Positions 25,031 through 37,409 of a stretch of DNA of 64,000 bases are shown one piece after another. Position numbers and translations under genes: made by a program. Position 1 is the first letter of the stretch. Every line of letters starts with the position of its first letter. The stretch spans positions 10,860,196 through 10,924,195 of the forward strand of contig CAIIXF020000004.1 of assembly GCA_903813345.2 (NCBI GenBank). The letters are read 5' to 3'. The stretch is from Owenia fusiformis (lineage: Eukaryota; Annelida; Polychaeta; Sabellida; Oweniidae). The notes below the pieces were generated by a model. That model was not told the origin of the DNA and did no database searches. It was given only the letters and a program-made list of their open reading frames with translations.

Positions 25031-26689
25031 CTAACATATAGTTGAAATTACAGAATACGCTACCTTAATTTTTGATAATCTATAAAAATAATCTTGTCAT
25101 AAACAACTACTGATTTATATATGTGAACGGATATTTGTAAATTTGGTTTAAAAAGAAACTGAATATAGGGTAAAAATGAGGGAGACACAGACGTCGGAAG
25201 AGTGGGGATAAAATCTAATCAACACCAAGCTGAGACAGAATGAGAATCATATGTCTGGACTCGCAAGATTTTCATAAACATATTTGTTGATTGCTCGCGA
25301 AAACAAAAACAAATTTCAGGGTTTATTGGCATCACACAATATATGCAAAATGGGGGAGTGCATTTTCCCAGGATTTAAAACAATGCTTTACTTTAAATGT
25401 CGCCCCTCATACTAGCATACGCTTTAACTATCAGATTCAGGAGCACCCTGCCCTTGATATATTAAAACATAGTTTTCTTGTACCCCTTTTCAAAAATACA
25501 ACGAACTAAATACATAGTAATAATGATCTTGGAATTGATTTCTTTGATCTGTAATCTAGATCACACAATAACTAATTAACTGTTTGATTGCGTTTTTGCT
25601 TCTTCAAAGACGGGATATCCCTAAATTACCTTGATTACAGCATGGGCTTTCAAGAGAGTCCATGATTGCAGTCTACATGGTCTATAGGCTATTTTTAATT
25701 CCTCGTTATTTTAGTTGTGTATCTCTGAATCCCGGCTCTGATTATCATATACAATTTACTTTAACCAATTTTACCCGTTTTTTGAACTTCAAAACTGTCA
25801 CATACATATTGGTGGTCCCTAATCATATTAGGACCAATAACAAACAACATAATTAAAACTGGAAAACATACAATACATATTCATCATCTCATCTATTTCT
25901 CCGGTTTGTATCTCCCGGTAATCTTTATGCCTTGAGCCACCCCCCCTTACAGATACTTTAGATACACTTATTTTCACGCTACTTAATTTGACGAATTTGC
26001 TCAATTTCAAATATTGGCGGCTATTTAATTTGGCGGAATCAGGACTGAAGTTTAATCTTTGTCTATGTTTATACATGGGCTATCAAACGATTCTCTTGAA
26101 AGCCCATGGTTTATGTCATTAGGACGGGTATTTACTAAGATATTTTCTGTATTTCTTTTGGGATAATGTATGACATGTTGATGACATGCTCAGTTGGCAG
26201 GAAAGGGGGCCCCAGAAGTTTAATTTCTGAAGTGCATTCTGAAATTTGACGGATTTTAATTTGGCGGATTTTCTGACTCCGTCAATCCGTCTAACTAAAA
26301 CGGGAGCCAAAGTAAGTATCTTCAGCTATATCAATATTATTTTGTATCTATCTGACATTATAATTTCGAAGAGAGATTCTCCCGGGGACATTCGGGATTT
26401 CGAACATAATAAACTTAATTTGAAATTGATTCTGAAATTCTGTCAGAATGGAATACATGAACCTGGTTACATGGTTTATCTTATTCTAAATGGACAAATC
26501 AGATCGCGGGGGAAGGAAACTCCCCCGTAGTTGACATTTTGTTCATATAAAAGGCATTTGCATTAATCCTTTTGATAACTTTCTTTCGCAGTTGGTCTCT
26601 CGACCCGAAACATTCTGGCTACGACAATACAATTGAGTTTTAGAGAAAAACGTGTGACTAACCACACTAAGAGGAACGTTGGAGCTTTT
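25031..26689. other. Interval with a possible small inverted-end element
   Basis: CATGGGCTTTCAAGAG near 25641 and CTCTTGAAAGCCCATG near 26092 are inverted copies about 450 bp apart, a possible MITE. The phrase AGCCCATG also occurs near 23990. No duplication of the target was identified. No gene is recognised. Confidence 0.35.
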
Positions 26690-27000
26690 TAAGACCACAT
26701 TAAGCCCCTACTTTAACTAACATCCTAACCCATGTTAAAGCCAAGCTTTTCTAGGATATCTTCAATCAATCCTCAACCCCTGTTAAAGACCCATTTTACA
26801 GGGTGTCTACACCGGGGCCTACCCCCTTGACCCTCGTTAAAATCCTACTTTTGAAGGTAACATACCCCTTCGACCTCCCTTCAAAACCCTACTTGTACAG
26901 GGTACCTACCCCTAAATCCCATGTTAAAGCCCTTATATTTGCCTGGTACATACGGTACATACCCCCCTCCCTCTCAAGCCGTACTTTTGCTGTTCCCCAC
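26690..27000. repeat. Diverged minisatellite, about 55-bp units
   Basis: Words like CCC(N)TGTTAAAGCCC, ACTTTTACAGGGT and CTACCCCC recur five or six times at roughly 50-60 base spacing. The units vary in length and have many substitutions. Confidence 0.55.
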
Positions 27001-28189
27001 AGCTGAATTCATTTGTGAACTATTATTTTGCTATAATGAATCCTGGTGGATGTGATATCTGTAAAATATACAAAATGTACATTATATATGGGGTCTGGGG
27101 TGTGAGGGGTTTCATTTAAAAAAAACAATTTGGGGGGTCTCACTTTTGACAATCAGAGACAAAGGTCTCAAATTTGTTAAACAAAGCATGGAATGCCCAT
27201 GAACCAATTATGAATATTATCAAATGAAAACAAAATATTAATTCCTTATAATCCAAATACTTACTTGTTTTTATAACTGCTGAGCCACCTTGATTACAGA
27301 AGATATACCGTGGAGTAGTCTAGAAATAGTTTTTCAAGCTTAGGACCTATAGCCATTTATCATGTGGGTCGACACTGTTTATTTATTTGCATAGATATGC
27401 TACTGGCCTTGGGGAGGCACACGATGCCTTCTATCAATTTCAGATTTGTATTGTTTGAACTTCTATTTTGTTTAATGCACACTTCTGATCACCATATCAA
27501 ATCATTTGAATCATACATAATTTGCACGAGTCTTAGGTTTGAATGAATTAAAATGACGTAAGCTAAGTGTAAAATTTTTGAAAAAAGCCTATCAAAAGAC
27601 GAATTGTTTTTTGAACACTTTGCGAGGAAATCAATATTGATGTACTGTATTGAAGTCATAAACAACAGCTTCGAGATGTCAGCCCGAAGACTATCTCCCG
27701 GTTGTCATGTTTATCTAGGAAACTGCTGGTTGTAATCATAATAGGACACACGGCAAAAAATGTGTATCAAAATCCGTTGAAACATGCTTACAGGTAATAC
27801 ATTTGTATTATCAAAAATACAATCTTGTTCTGACCATCGTGAATCCTGAACATTCCAAAAAGGGCATATTTTTTTTAATTTAAAAAAGTAAAATAATATG
27901 TCAAATTACAAAATTTTAGAAATGCTGTGGATAATAGGTCATTACAACCTAACAAAAGCATACCTGTCAATTAAAAATGATTAAAATGGGGATATTTTTA
28001 TTTTAAAGTCAGGAGAAATCTGGATAATTTGAAAGAAAATCAGTGTGAAAATCTGGATTTATTTTGGATAATTGGGAGAAAACCTGGACTTCTACAAATA
28101 CATCGGGAGAAAATCGGGATAACTAAAAATGAATTGGGAGAAAAATTGAAGTAAGAAATACTAAATCAATAAATCTGTTAAATATGAGT
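27001..28189. other. Interval without recognised gene
   Basis: At 28000-28150 there are loose repeats of GGGAGAAAA(N)CTGGAT(A/T). A minus-strand stretch near 27785-27845 has splice-like borders, but its protein does not fit any family convincingly. Confidence 0.35.
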
Positions 28190-31100
28190 TACATTACAGT
28201 TTGCAAGTGCCGCCTTGTGGTTTGAGAATGCTGCCTTGTAGTTTGAGAATGCTGCCTTGTAGTTTGAGAATGCTGCCTTGAGGTTTCAATTCATGCTTAG
28301 AACACTATATATGAGTTACATTATAGTTTGCAAGTGCCGCCTTGTGGTTTGAGAATGCTGCCTTGTAGTTTGAGAATGCTGCCTTGTAGTTTAAGAATGC
28401 TGCCTTGTAGTTTGAGAATGCTGCCTTGTGGTTATACTACTCTGCCTTGAGGTTTCAATTTCTGCTTAGATCACTATATATGAGTTACATTATAGTTTGC
28501 AAGTGCTGCCTTGTGGTTTGAGAATGCTGCCTTGTAGTTTGAGAATGCTGCCCTGTGGTTTTAATTATGCTTAGAACACTATATATGAGTTATATTATAG
28601 TTTGCAAGTGCCGCCTTGTGGTTTGAGAATGCTGCTTTGTAGTTTGAGAATGCTGCCTTGTGGTTATACTACTCTGCCTTGTGGTTTTAATTATGCTTTG
28701 AACACTATATATGAGTTATATTATAGTTTGCAAGTGCCGCCTTGTAGTTTGAGAATGCTGCCTTGTAGTTTGAGAATGCTGCCTTGTGGTTATACAACTC
28801 TGCCTTGAGGTTTCAATTTATGCTTAGAACACTATATGAGTTACATTATAGTTTGCAAGTGCCACCTTGTGGTTTGAGAATGCTGCCTTGTAGTTTGAGA
28901 ATGCTGCCTTGTGGTTATACTACTCTGCCTTGAGGTTTCAATTTATGCTCAGAACATTATACATGAGTTGCAATCATTATAGTTTGCAAATGCCGCCTTG
29001 TAGTTTGAGAATGCTGCCTTGTAGTTCGAGAATGCTGCCTTGTGGTTATACTACTCTGTCTTGAGGTTTCAATTAATGGTTAGAACACTATATATGAGTT
29101 ACATTATAGTTTGCAAGTGCCGCCTTGTGGTTATACTACTCTGCCTTGTGGTTTTAATTATGCTTAGAACACTATATATGAGTTATATTATAGTTTGCAA
29201 GTGCCGCCTTGTGGTTTGAGAATGCTGCTTTGTAGTTTGAGAATGCTGCCTTGTGGTTATACTACTCTGCCTTGTGGTTTTAATTATGCTTTGAACACTA
29301 GTATATGAGTTATATTATAGTTTGCAAGTGCCGCCTTGTAGTTTGAGAATGCTGCCTTGTAGTTTGAGAATGCTGCCTTGTGGTTATACAACTCTGCCTT
29401 GAGGTTTCAATTTATGCTTAGAACACTATATATGAGTTACATTATAGTTTGCAAGTGCCACCTTGTGGTTTGAGAATGCTGTATACTGCCTTGTAGTTTG
29501 AGAATGCTGCCTTGTGGTTATACAACTCTGCCTTGAGGTTTCAATTCATGCTCAGAACACTATATATGAGTTACATTATAGTTTGCAAGTGCCGCCTTGT
29601 GGTTTGAAAATGCTGCCATGTAGTTTGAGAATGCTGCCTTGTAGTTTGAGAATGCTGCCTTGTGGTTATACAACTCTGCCTTGAGGTTTCAATTTATGCT
29701 TAGAACACTATATATGAGTTACATTATAGTTTGCAAGTGCCGCCTTGTGGTTTGAGAATGCTGCCTTGTAGTTTGAGAATGCTGCCTTATGGTTATACAA
29801 CTCTGCCTTGAGGTTGCAATTTATGCTAAGAACACTATATATGAGTTACATTATAGTTTGCAAGTGCCACCTTGTGGTTATACTACTCTGCCTTGAGGTT
29901 TCAATTTATGCTTAGAACACTATATATGAGTTACATTATAGTTTGCAAGTGCCACTTTGTGGTTTGAAAATGCTGCCATGTAGTTTGAGAATGCTGCCTT
30001 GTAGTTTGAGAATGCTGCCTTGTGGTTATACAACTCTGCCTTGAGGTTTCAATTTATGCTTAGAACACTATATATGAGTTGCATTATAGTTTGCAAGTGC
30101 CGCCTTGTGGTTTGAGAATACTGCCTTGTAGTTTGAGAATGCTGCCTTGTAGTTTGAGAATGCTGCCTTGTGGTTATACTACTCTGCCTTGTGGTTTTAA
30201 TTATGCTTGGAACACTATATATGAGTTATATTATAGTTTGCAAGTACCGCCTTGTGGTTTGAGAATGCTGCCTTGTAGTTTGGGAATGCTGCCTTGTGGT
30301 TATACAACTCTGCCTTGAGGTTTCAATTTATGCTTAGAACACTATATATGAGTTACATTATAGTTTGCAAGTGCCGCCTTGTGGTTTGAGAATGCTGCCT
30401 TGTAGTTTGAGAATGCTGCCTTGTGGTTATACTACTCTGCCTTGAGGTTTCAATTTATGCTCAGAACATTATACATGAGTTGCAATCATTATAGTTTGCA
30501 AATGCCGCCTTGTAGTTTGAGAATGCTGCCTTGTAGTTCGAGAATGCTGCCTTGTGGTTATACTACTCTGTCTTGAGGTTTCAATTAATGGTTAGAACAC
30601 TATATATGAGTTACATTATAGTTTGCAAGTGCCGCCTTGTGGTTATACTACTCTGCCTTGTGGTTTTAATTATGCTTAGAACACTATATATGAGTTATAT
30701 TATAGTTTGCAAGTGCCGCCTTGTGGTTTGAGAATGCTGCTTTGTAGTTTGAGAATGCTGCCTTGTGGTTATACTACTCTGCCTTGTGGTTTTAATTATG
30801 CTTTGAACACTAGTATATGAGTTATATTATAGTTTGCAAGTGCCGCCTTGTAGTTTGAGAATGCTGCCTTGTAGTTTGGGAATGCTGCCTTGTGGTTTCA
30901 AGAATGCTTAGAACACTATATATGAGTTACATTATAGTGCCGCCTTGTGGTTTGAGAATATCCCCTTGTAGTTTGAAAATGTTGCATTGTACTGTAATAC
31001 TCTGCCTTGAGGCTTCAATTTATGCATAGAACATTATATTTGAGTTGCAGTATAGTTTGCAAGTGCTGCCTTGTGGTTTGAGAATACTGCCTTGTAGTTT

Positions 31101-31480
31101 GAGAATGCTGCCTTGTAGTTTAAGAATGCTGCCTTGTGGTTATACTACTTTGCCTTGTGGTTTTAATTATGCTTGGAACACTATATATGATTTATATTAT
31201 AGTTTGCAAGTGCCGCCTTGTGGTTTGAGAATGCTGCCTTGTAGTTTGAGAATGCTGCCTTGTGGTTATACAAATCTGCCTTGAGGTTTCAATTTAGGCT
31301 TAGAACACTATATATGAGTTACATTATAGTTAGCAAGTGCCGCCTTGTGGTTTGAGAATGCTGCCTTGTAGTTTGAGAATGCTGCCTTGTGGTTATACTA
31401 CTCTGCCTTGAGGTTTCAATTTATGCTCAGAACATTATACATGAGTTGCATTATAGTTTGCAAATGCCGCCTTGTAGTTG
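28190..31480. repeat. 3.3-kb minisatellite with nested 20-bp repeats and a 1512-bp higher-order duplication
   Basis: The main unit (about 110-165 bp) starts TTATAGTTTGCAAGTGCCGCC. It contains one to four copies of a 20-bp module (TTTGAGAATGCTGCCTTGTA) and then a linker with GGTTATACTACTCTGCC and AACACTATATATGAGTTA. A stretch carrying private variants (AGAACATTATACATGAGTTG, at 28951 and 30463; CACTAGTATATGAG, at 29296 and 30808) is repeated at an exact offset of 1512 bp. So a block of at least 360 bp was copied as part of a larger unit. Frames of 68-79 codons are repeats of the 20-bp module and are not judged to be genes. Confidence 0.92.
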
Positions 31481-32825
31481 TCTATCTGAAATGTACCTTA
31501 TCATTTCTCACAGTGCGCCAGAAGTACGACTTTTATAGGTCCCTTACACATGCCTACATCGGACCTGGTAATCTGACATTATCTTCGTAAATGCTTGCTC
31601 GAAAATCGAAATTTCCTTGAAAAGTCCAGGGTTTGATGATGGGGTGGCACTTCATTAACTCGCTAAATATAGTTTTATACCAGTGGGACGAAATACAAGT
31701 ATCAATCCTTTAAAGTTTGTCCGAGAGAGAAATCGAAAACAATAGCAATGGTAATACTAGTTATTTTTGTAATCTAGAAATTAAATCACAAAAGCTCAGT
31801 AACATTTGAAGTACAAAATCAATGTCGTGCATTATAAAAACAACAAGTCTGTCAACCACGGTTGTCGCCCGGTTATATTGTTGATGAATGAATTTGCTTA
31901 CTTGATGAATTAAAATGTGCATCTGTTAAAAGTGTATTAGGTATCCGGGATTAGGTATATGTTCTCTAAAGTGATAAGAAAATATGTATGCGCAAGGGCT
32001 CATACGAATCAGAGGAATTATTAAAGTATTTCAATTAAACACTCATGAATATGTTGGTCTATCATGGCGGATTTTAACTAAGATATAAATGTACATTGGT
32101 TATTTATTAAGTTTCTACATAGTGTATGTTATCGCAAATTGTACTGTTGTGCGAAGAGCGTGCAAAGAGATTTCAATAATTAGTCACAACGCGTGCAAAG
32201 ACTTTTGTTACAGTCTTTACACGTCTATACACTGTGTGTACCAAGAGGTGTAAAGGCGTGTCAAGAGTTGAATTCGTCGCGTGCCAAGAGGTGTCTAAAC
32301 TAGGAACGCCTATACACGCGGCGTGTCAAGAGCCGTATCTAGACGTGTCAAGTTTTGGAATTCCATTTTTCACGCAGTGTTGGTCATTGTACAATTTTTT
32401 ATTGATTAAACTCGGTATACTGACTATTAAAACAATTACAACGAAGAATACTTCCGATGGTGTCATTGTTTTATTTAGCGTGCGGGTGTAAAAACAAAAT
32501 TGCGTAATTAGTTTGATTTAGAACTTTCGGGTCACGCAAATAGCTACGCGAGATGCATAGGGGGAAAATATTGACCAATCAAATGTTGTCCTTTTTGAGT
32601 GCTTTTTCAGCACATATTTGCGAACGTTCTGATTCAAAGAGCGAACCGCGAAAGGGAGAATTAAAAATTAGTTCAAATTAAATGTTTAATCGATAGTAAA
32701 ATTCAAATTAGATAATAATGAATTGGATAAGATAAGGAAACAAGAAATGTGGATTTGAAATTAATATGTGCCTATTGAATGGGAAATATGATTACAAAAT
32801 TAATATTAATTTGATGCGACCTTAC
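31481..32825. other. Intron-like interval with short GTGTCAAGAG repeats
   Basis: Between 32145 and 32355 the phrase (C)GTG(T/C)(C/A)AAGAG(G)TGT appears at least seven times at irregular spacing. The rest is AT-rich with no exon recognised on either strand. Confidence 0.45.
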
Positions 32826-33029
32826 CAGATAATTCATATTTGATGGCGGTCCAGGTTCAACTTGCGTACGCAGTCTATTCATTTCATCCAAGAGGATTTT
32901 TCTGATATCTTGTGCGCTCAAGTCTCCAGCATCCTGAATATGGTCTTGTCCATTGACACGAGTCAAAATCAAAAGTACGACAACCTCCAAAATTGTGCTT
33001 AAACAAAGAATGTTGAAGTAAAGTAAATA
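32826..33029 (-). CDS. CAP-superfamily secreted protein, amino-terminal exon
   Basis: A 204-nt minus-strand exon (68 codons, phase 0 at both ends) lies between ACTTGTGCAG and a GTAAGG donor. It encodes a strongly hydrophobic stretch (VVVLLILTRVNG) that looks like the end of a signal peptide. Next comes an acidic linker, then ILLDEMNRLRTQVEP and PPSNMNYL. The last part is the first helix of the CAP domain, whose usual form is I-L-x-E-H-N-x-x-R-x-x-V-x-P-x-A-S-N-M. Here the usual His before Asn is Met. There is no in-frame ATG upstream, and a stop lies just before the acceptor, so the initiator must be in an earlier exon. The downstream exons may be those at 3883-3977 and 2809-2974, which share phase 0. 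That would imply about 29 kb of intron with further exons not found. It could also be a separate paralogue. Confidence 0.68.
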
Positions 33030-33130
33030 CTGCACAAGTCATTAACATGACAAAACTACACCACCTATTTCAGTTGCTCACAATATTATGAGTCCAATCT
33101 TAAATCAGATTCGAATTTAACCCCACTCAC

Positions 33131-33165
33131 TTTGAAGACCGTCGAGATCAATGATTCCCAGTTCT
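33131..33165 (-). CDS. Possible 35-nt upstream exon
   Basis: AGAACTGGG...CTTCAAA is bordered by a strong acceptor (TATTTTTCTAACTTCAG) and a GTGAGT donor. Another GTGAGT donor after ATGATCAG lies at 33475-33482. Joining these to the CAP exon does not keep the CAP frame, so they may be 5' untranslated exons or belong to another transcript. Support is splice-site shape only. Confidence 0.25.
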
Positions 33166-34133
33166 CTGAAGTTAGAAAAATAAGAATACCCGGGTGTTAA
33201 TCCATAGATAATCCTTGAAAATTAGAAATACTTTTTTGGGGATTATCTATGGTGCAATCTTATAGTCAATACAATTTTTAGACAAAAAACTCAAGCGAAA
33301 TTATATGAAAAAAAACTCCCTCGATTCATTCTACAAACAACTCGCAGTCCTTTATATTACATTGTATAGACAATATATATGTATAAATTGTTACAAAAAG
33401 GTTAATTGTCATCTGGGATTTCACCCACTAAAATAACATTCAAAGTTATACAATAAAGACTCACCTGATCATGCTGTTTTTTCCTCTTTAAAACACGAAA
33501 CAATATTTTCAAACAAGTCTCACATTTATAAACCAGGGAGTACAATTGGTATTTGCATAAATCATACAAAAATTTAATGATTAGTATTTTATAGGAACTC
33601 GTGATGCCAGATAAAGCGCCTGCCTTTTTGCTTATCATTATGATATGAATATATATTATCTATTAAACACCCAGTATGTTAACAGTTTTTGCCGATACAA
33701 TGATAATACTTAGACAATATTACAGCAGTTCCTACCGTACTTTTACAACGTTAATGGACAACAACAAAAGTGACAAGAAAGGATAGAGTTATCCTACGTT
33801 TACATGATGACCTTGACATCGACAAAATATAGCCACTTGGGTAATTCTATAGTGAAAATGAAAGCTTTTTCGTAGTGTTACTATGACCACATCCAAGTAA
33901 AAATCGAAGCAGTAAACATTTTGTTGTCTCAGAGTGCTCTACACGATATTAAAGTTTAAGAAAAGTATGTCTAGAAATATTTTTTAAATATTAGTGCCAT
34001 GATGGTAGGTTTTTGCTCTCATTTTTACTCTCATTTCTATGATTGCCATGCCGGTAACTACAGTACAAGGCTATCCACTTAGTGGTAGATTTTTGTCTGT
34101 TTTTTTTTTAATTGAAATCAATTTAACATATTA
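33166..34133. other. Interval without recognised gene
   Basis: It contains the possible donor at 33475 noted above and otherwise AT-rich sequence. Frames up to 78 codons on the minus strand have no known domain. Confidence 0.35.
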
Positions 34134-34599
34134 GTGGTGTAACAACCCTGGCCTATATGTAACAGTGGAGTGATCAATAAAATGTTATTAAAGGAAGGAA
34201 TACCTCTTGTGTTATGCCTAATTAATAAAAATACATAATAAGTAAGGTAAAGTTAAAATAATATATTTTATTTTACATGATTATTATTATTATTATGTTA
34301 AAAGGTGTAAGCAATAATTGTATTTATTAATGTAAACAAGTGGTTATCCTTTATGGATACCACCTGATGAAAAATAGTCCCTGTTATAAATGGCAAGTAT
34401 CAAAAGTCATGGTCATGCCAAATGAATAAAAGTACAAAATAAGTCATCCTTTATGGATAAACTTATAAGGAAATGAATGGATCCAAGTTGAAATGATATC
34501 CTTTATGGATTTACATAACATAATCAAGTAGTTATAATTCGTAATAGATGTAAATAACTAGATCAAGTAATTGTCATCACTAATGGATGAACACAAATG

Positions 34600-34955
34600 A
34601 ATGAAGTAGTTGTCATCCTTAATGGATGAATATAAAAAGGGCTAAGTTCGTGTCATCCTTAATGGATGAACAAAAGTGGACTAGGATTAAGTGTTTCTCG
34701 TCCTTGAAGGATGATTGTAAAATGACTAAGTAGTTATCATCCTTAATGGATGAGTGTAAAATGGTAAGTGCATGTCATCCTTAATGGATGAATGTAAAAG
34801 GGCTAAGTACATGTCATCCTTAATGGATGAATGTAAAATTACTAAGTACATGTTACTCCTAATGGATGAGCATAAGTGGACTATGTACATGTCATCCTTA
34901 ATGGATGATCATAAGTGGACTATGTACATGTCATCCTTAATGGATGATCTCTAAT
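34600..34955. repeat. Array of TCATCC-TTAAT-GGATGA hairpin units
   Basis: About eight units of 45-55 bp, each with the inverted 6-mer TCATCC/GGATGA around TTAAT. Variants TATCC-TTTAT-GGATA lie just upstream. The same array occurs in the other LTR at about 39670-40020. A 60-codon plus-strand frame tracks the repeat. Confidence 0.8.
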
Positions 34956-36008
34956 GAATGAACATAAGTACATGTGAAATGAACGAACATAAGTACATGT
35001 GAAATGAACGAACATAAGTACATGTGAAATGAACGAAGTAAAATAATCACTAGTGATAATAGCGGTTTAAAATATGTGTGTTCTACAGTATGATATGATC
35101 ATGTTGAACTAAATATGTACAGAAATTGTTATGTTTGAGTAGAAACTAAACCATTTATATTGAAGTTTCTTAAAAGTAAAAGTTTTCTCAAAATGTGTCC
35201 AATAAGAAATTGTGGTAAAGGAGTGATATTAATTTTCCCAATAGATGTCCAGTAAAAATGGCCGAGAGAAATGTTGTAATAAATTATCCAATAGATGGCC
35301 AGTAAAAATGGCGGGGATTTGAAATTATACCAAATAATTCCCTTGTTAAAGAGCTTATAGAACTGGCGGTAATTTGAAATGATACCAGAATTTACTCAAT
35401 AGGTGGCTAATAAAAGTGGCTGGAGTTTGAAATGTTACAAAATTTCCCTTATAAAATGACTAACAAATATGGCGGGAACTTGAAATGGTCCCAGACTTTA
35501 CCCAATAGATGGCTAATAAAAATGGCGGGAACTTGAAATGGTCCCAGATTTTACTCAATAAATGGCTGATAAAAATGGCGGGAAAATGAAATTGTACCAA
35601 ATTTCCAAAGAATTATAAATGCCATAAAAATTCAGTTACCATAAAACGTGGCTGATGAAAGTGGTCAATAACACCTTAGGAATATGACATATTACCATCC
35701 CTGTTTACTCAATAACAATTGTAAATGTTAGATGAACGTTCTCCTTTCCAAAAATATGAGTAATTTTCCATCCCAAAACGGTGAATTCCCATGTCTAATG
35801 TGAAAGGATTTCCAACCAAAACATGAGGGTTTTATCTATAAAATGTACCCATAATGAAGGAATTTATCCACAAAAACACAACTCAACTCACTGCAAGGAA
35901 TTTCTCCCCAAAAATTATAAGGCTTTTACCCATAAGCTTTTGAAATAATACGTCCATAAAAACAGTAAAGATTTGTACCCTCAAACATGATTGACAAAGC
36001 AGGTAAAG

Positions 36009-36102
36009 TTTTCCCGCCAAAAAGGTGTAATTGCCCGCCAAAGGGTAGTATTTTCCCGCCAAAAACCATAATTACCCGCCAAAAGGCATAATTACCCGCC
36101 AG
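36009..36102. promoter_or_regulatory. Cluster of E2F-type motifs in the LTR
   Basis: Five CCCGCC words occur within about 95 bases. Two are in the full context TTTTCCCGCCAAAA (36009-36022 and 36051-36064), which equals the symmetric E2F consensus TTTSSCGCSAAA within its tolerance. Upstream, the opposite-sense core GGCGGGAA appears near 35471, 35524 and 35577. The matching cluster in the other LTR is near 41922-42016. Whether E2F binds is untested. Confidence 0.5.
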
Positions 36103-36758
36103 AAGGCATAATAAAACATAGGCTTGAAATAGAACCTGAAAACCTCTCGATAAAATGGTTTATTTATAATGACCAAACACTGCCTAAGCACCTGAACACT
36201 GCAGCCGAAAATGTATTCAAAGTGATAAATGACCTCCTATCTAAGAAATATGAGTATAAATAGAAGGGGGAGTATACTTGCAACGTGGTATAATGAATTG
36301 AATAAAATACTGGGTTATAAAATTGTATGCAATTTGAAATGGTAGACTCCAAACGCTAGAAATTCCAATGATTTTCTAAATGAAGTTCACATTACGTAGA
36401 TGACCATAAATAAATGAAGTAACTATGAAGCCACCGAATGTATGAAAGAATGTAATTATTTAGGCCTACCCAAGTTTCAGCTGTTGAAGTTGAAGCCATG
36501 ATGGGAGCACGTCCGTCCCTCAGCAAGTTGCAAATATACTACCTCGAACTATGTTCGCGGGCTCATGATCATGTGATCTTCAATCTCGAGTCTCACGAGA
36601 TTTGAAACGAGATTTTAAACGAGACCGGAAGTATTTTAACCAAGGATTTTAAAAAAAACATTAGCTTCTTCCGTAAGTAGAATATAAAGTAAAATATCGA
36701 CCAGGTCCCTTTGCCATACTGGCGATACAATACAAATGTCGGGCCCCTGGCCGCTACA

Positions 36759-36774
36759 TTACTCCCCTAAAAAA
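36759..36774 (-). other. Polypurine tract of the second LTR element
   Basis: On the minus strand TTTTTTAGGGGAGTAA ends exactly at the LTR start TGTAGCGGCC. The position and purine content suit the plus-strand primer. Confidence 0.7.
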
Positions 36775-37409
36775 TGAAGTCTGACCCAGACTTACCATAT
36801 ATATAATATAAATATATGCATAATATTTAATGTTAAACAATATTCAATGTTCAATAATATTCATGCCAATGTTACAATGTTTCTTACCACACATAGAGTT
36901 TCAGCATATCAGCATCCATGATAATTAATAATCCTCAACACACTGAGGTTTTATTACAGTTAGTGAATTCTGCATCCATTATAATTATCCTCAACACACT
37001 GAGGTTATTAGTAAGATCTGTATCCATAATACTATTGTTCCTCAACACACTGAGGTTTAAATAACAATAGTGAAGTCTTGCAAGAAATAATAGCCCTGTA
37101 AATAAAGAATTTGCATAAATGTACATCTCAATTTGATACATGTCCTCTTCTGCGAATCTCTGGCGTCTGTTTGTCATCAATAGTAGGAACGTCTCCAGCA
37201 GCAGCTCCTCCTCTTCTTGTTAGGCATCCGCTGCTCCATCACACAATGCTAGGAATACGTTGATACAGTATATGGCTCCAATAGGTCTCTTCAGCTGCCA
37301 ATCCACTTGTCCAAGAATACATCATAATAGTCTATAGAAACAATGGAGTCAAAATTAATGGTACGGTAAAGGTGGTCAGTTGATCCTCTCTAAAGTGGGA
37401 TTCCTCAAG

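Larger units (their letters stand above)
34138..36758 (-). repeat. LTR 1 of the second LTR element (its 3' LTR), built from tandem arrays
   Basis: 2621 bp. From left to right it holds a palindromic array of TCATCCTTAATGGATGA-type units (about 34350-34955). Next are three copies of a 22-bp ACATGTGAAATGAACGAACA-like unit (34965-35040), then a 50-60-bp array around AATGGCGGGAACTTGAAATGG (35210-35620). Last is a short array of CCCGCCAAAA (36009-36102). Small frames inside it repeat the array and are not genes. Confidence 0.87.

Noticed and set aside
27785-27845. Possible CAP middle exon on the minus strand, 54 nt with acceptor and GTAAGC donor
   Set aside because: Phase fits and a Trp and Glu are present, but spacing does not match the CAP W-x-x-E motif and the HYTQ segment is absent.
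28602-31284. Plus-strand frames of 68-79 codons rich in Leu, Pro and Cys
   Set aside because: They are direct translations of the 20-bp minisatellite module and keep no signature beyond the repeat. No start context or splice sites.
33131-33482. ATGATCAG plus the 35-nt exon as the start of the CAP gene
   Set aside because: Splicing them to the exon at 32826-33029 gives a different frame that soon ends in a stop, so they are not its coding start as drawn.
34600-34955. Regular short repeats that might suggest a CRISPR array
   Set aside because: Spacers are themselves repeated, the locus is in an animal LTR and no cas genes exist.
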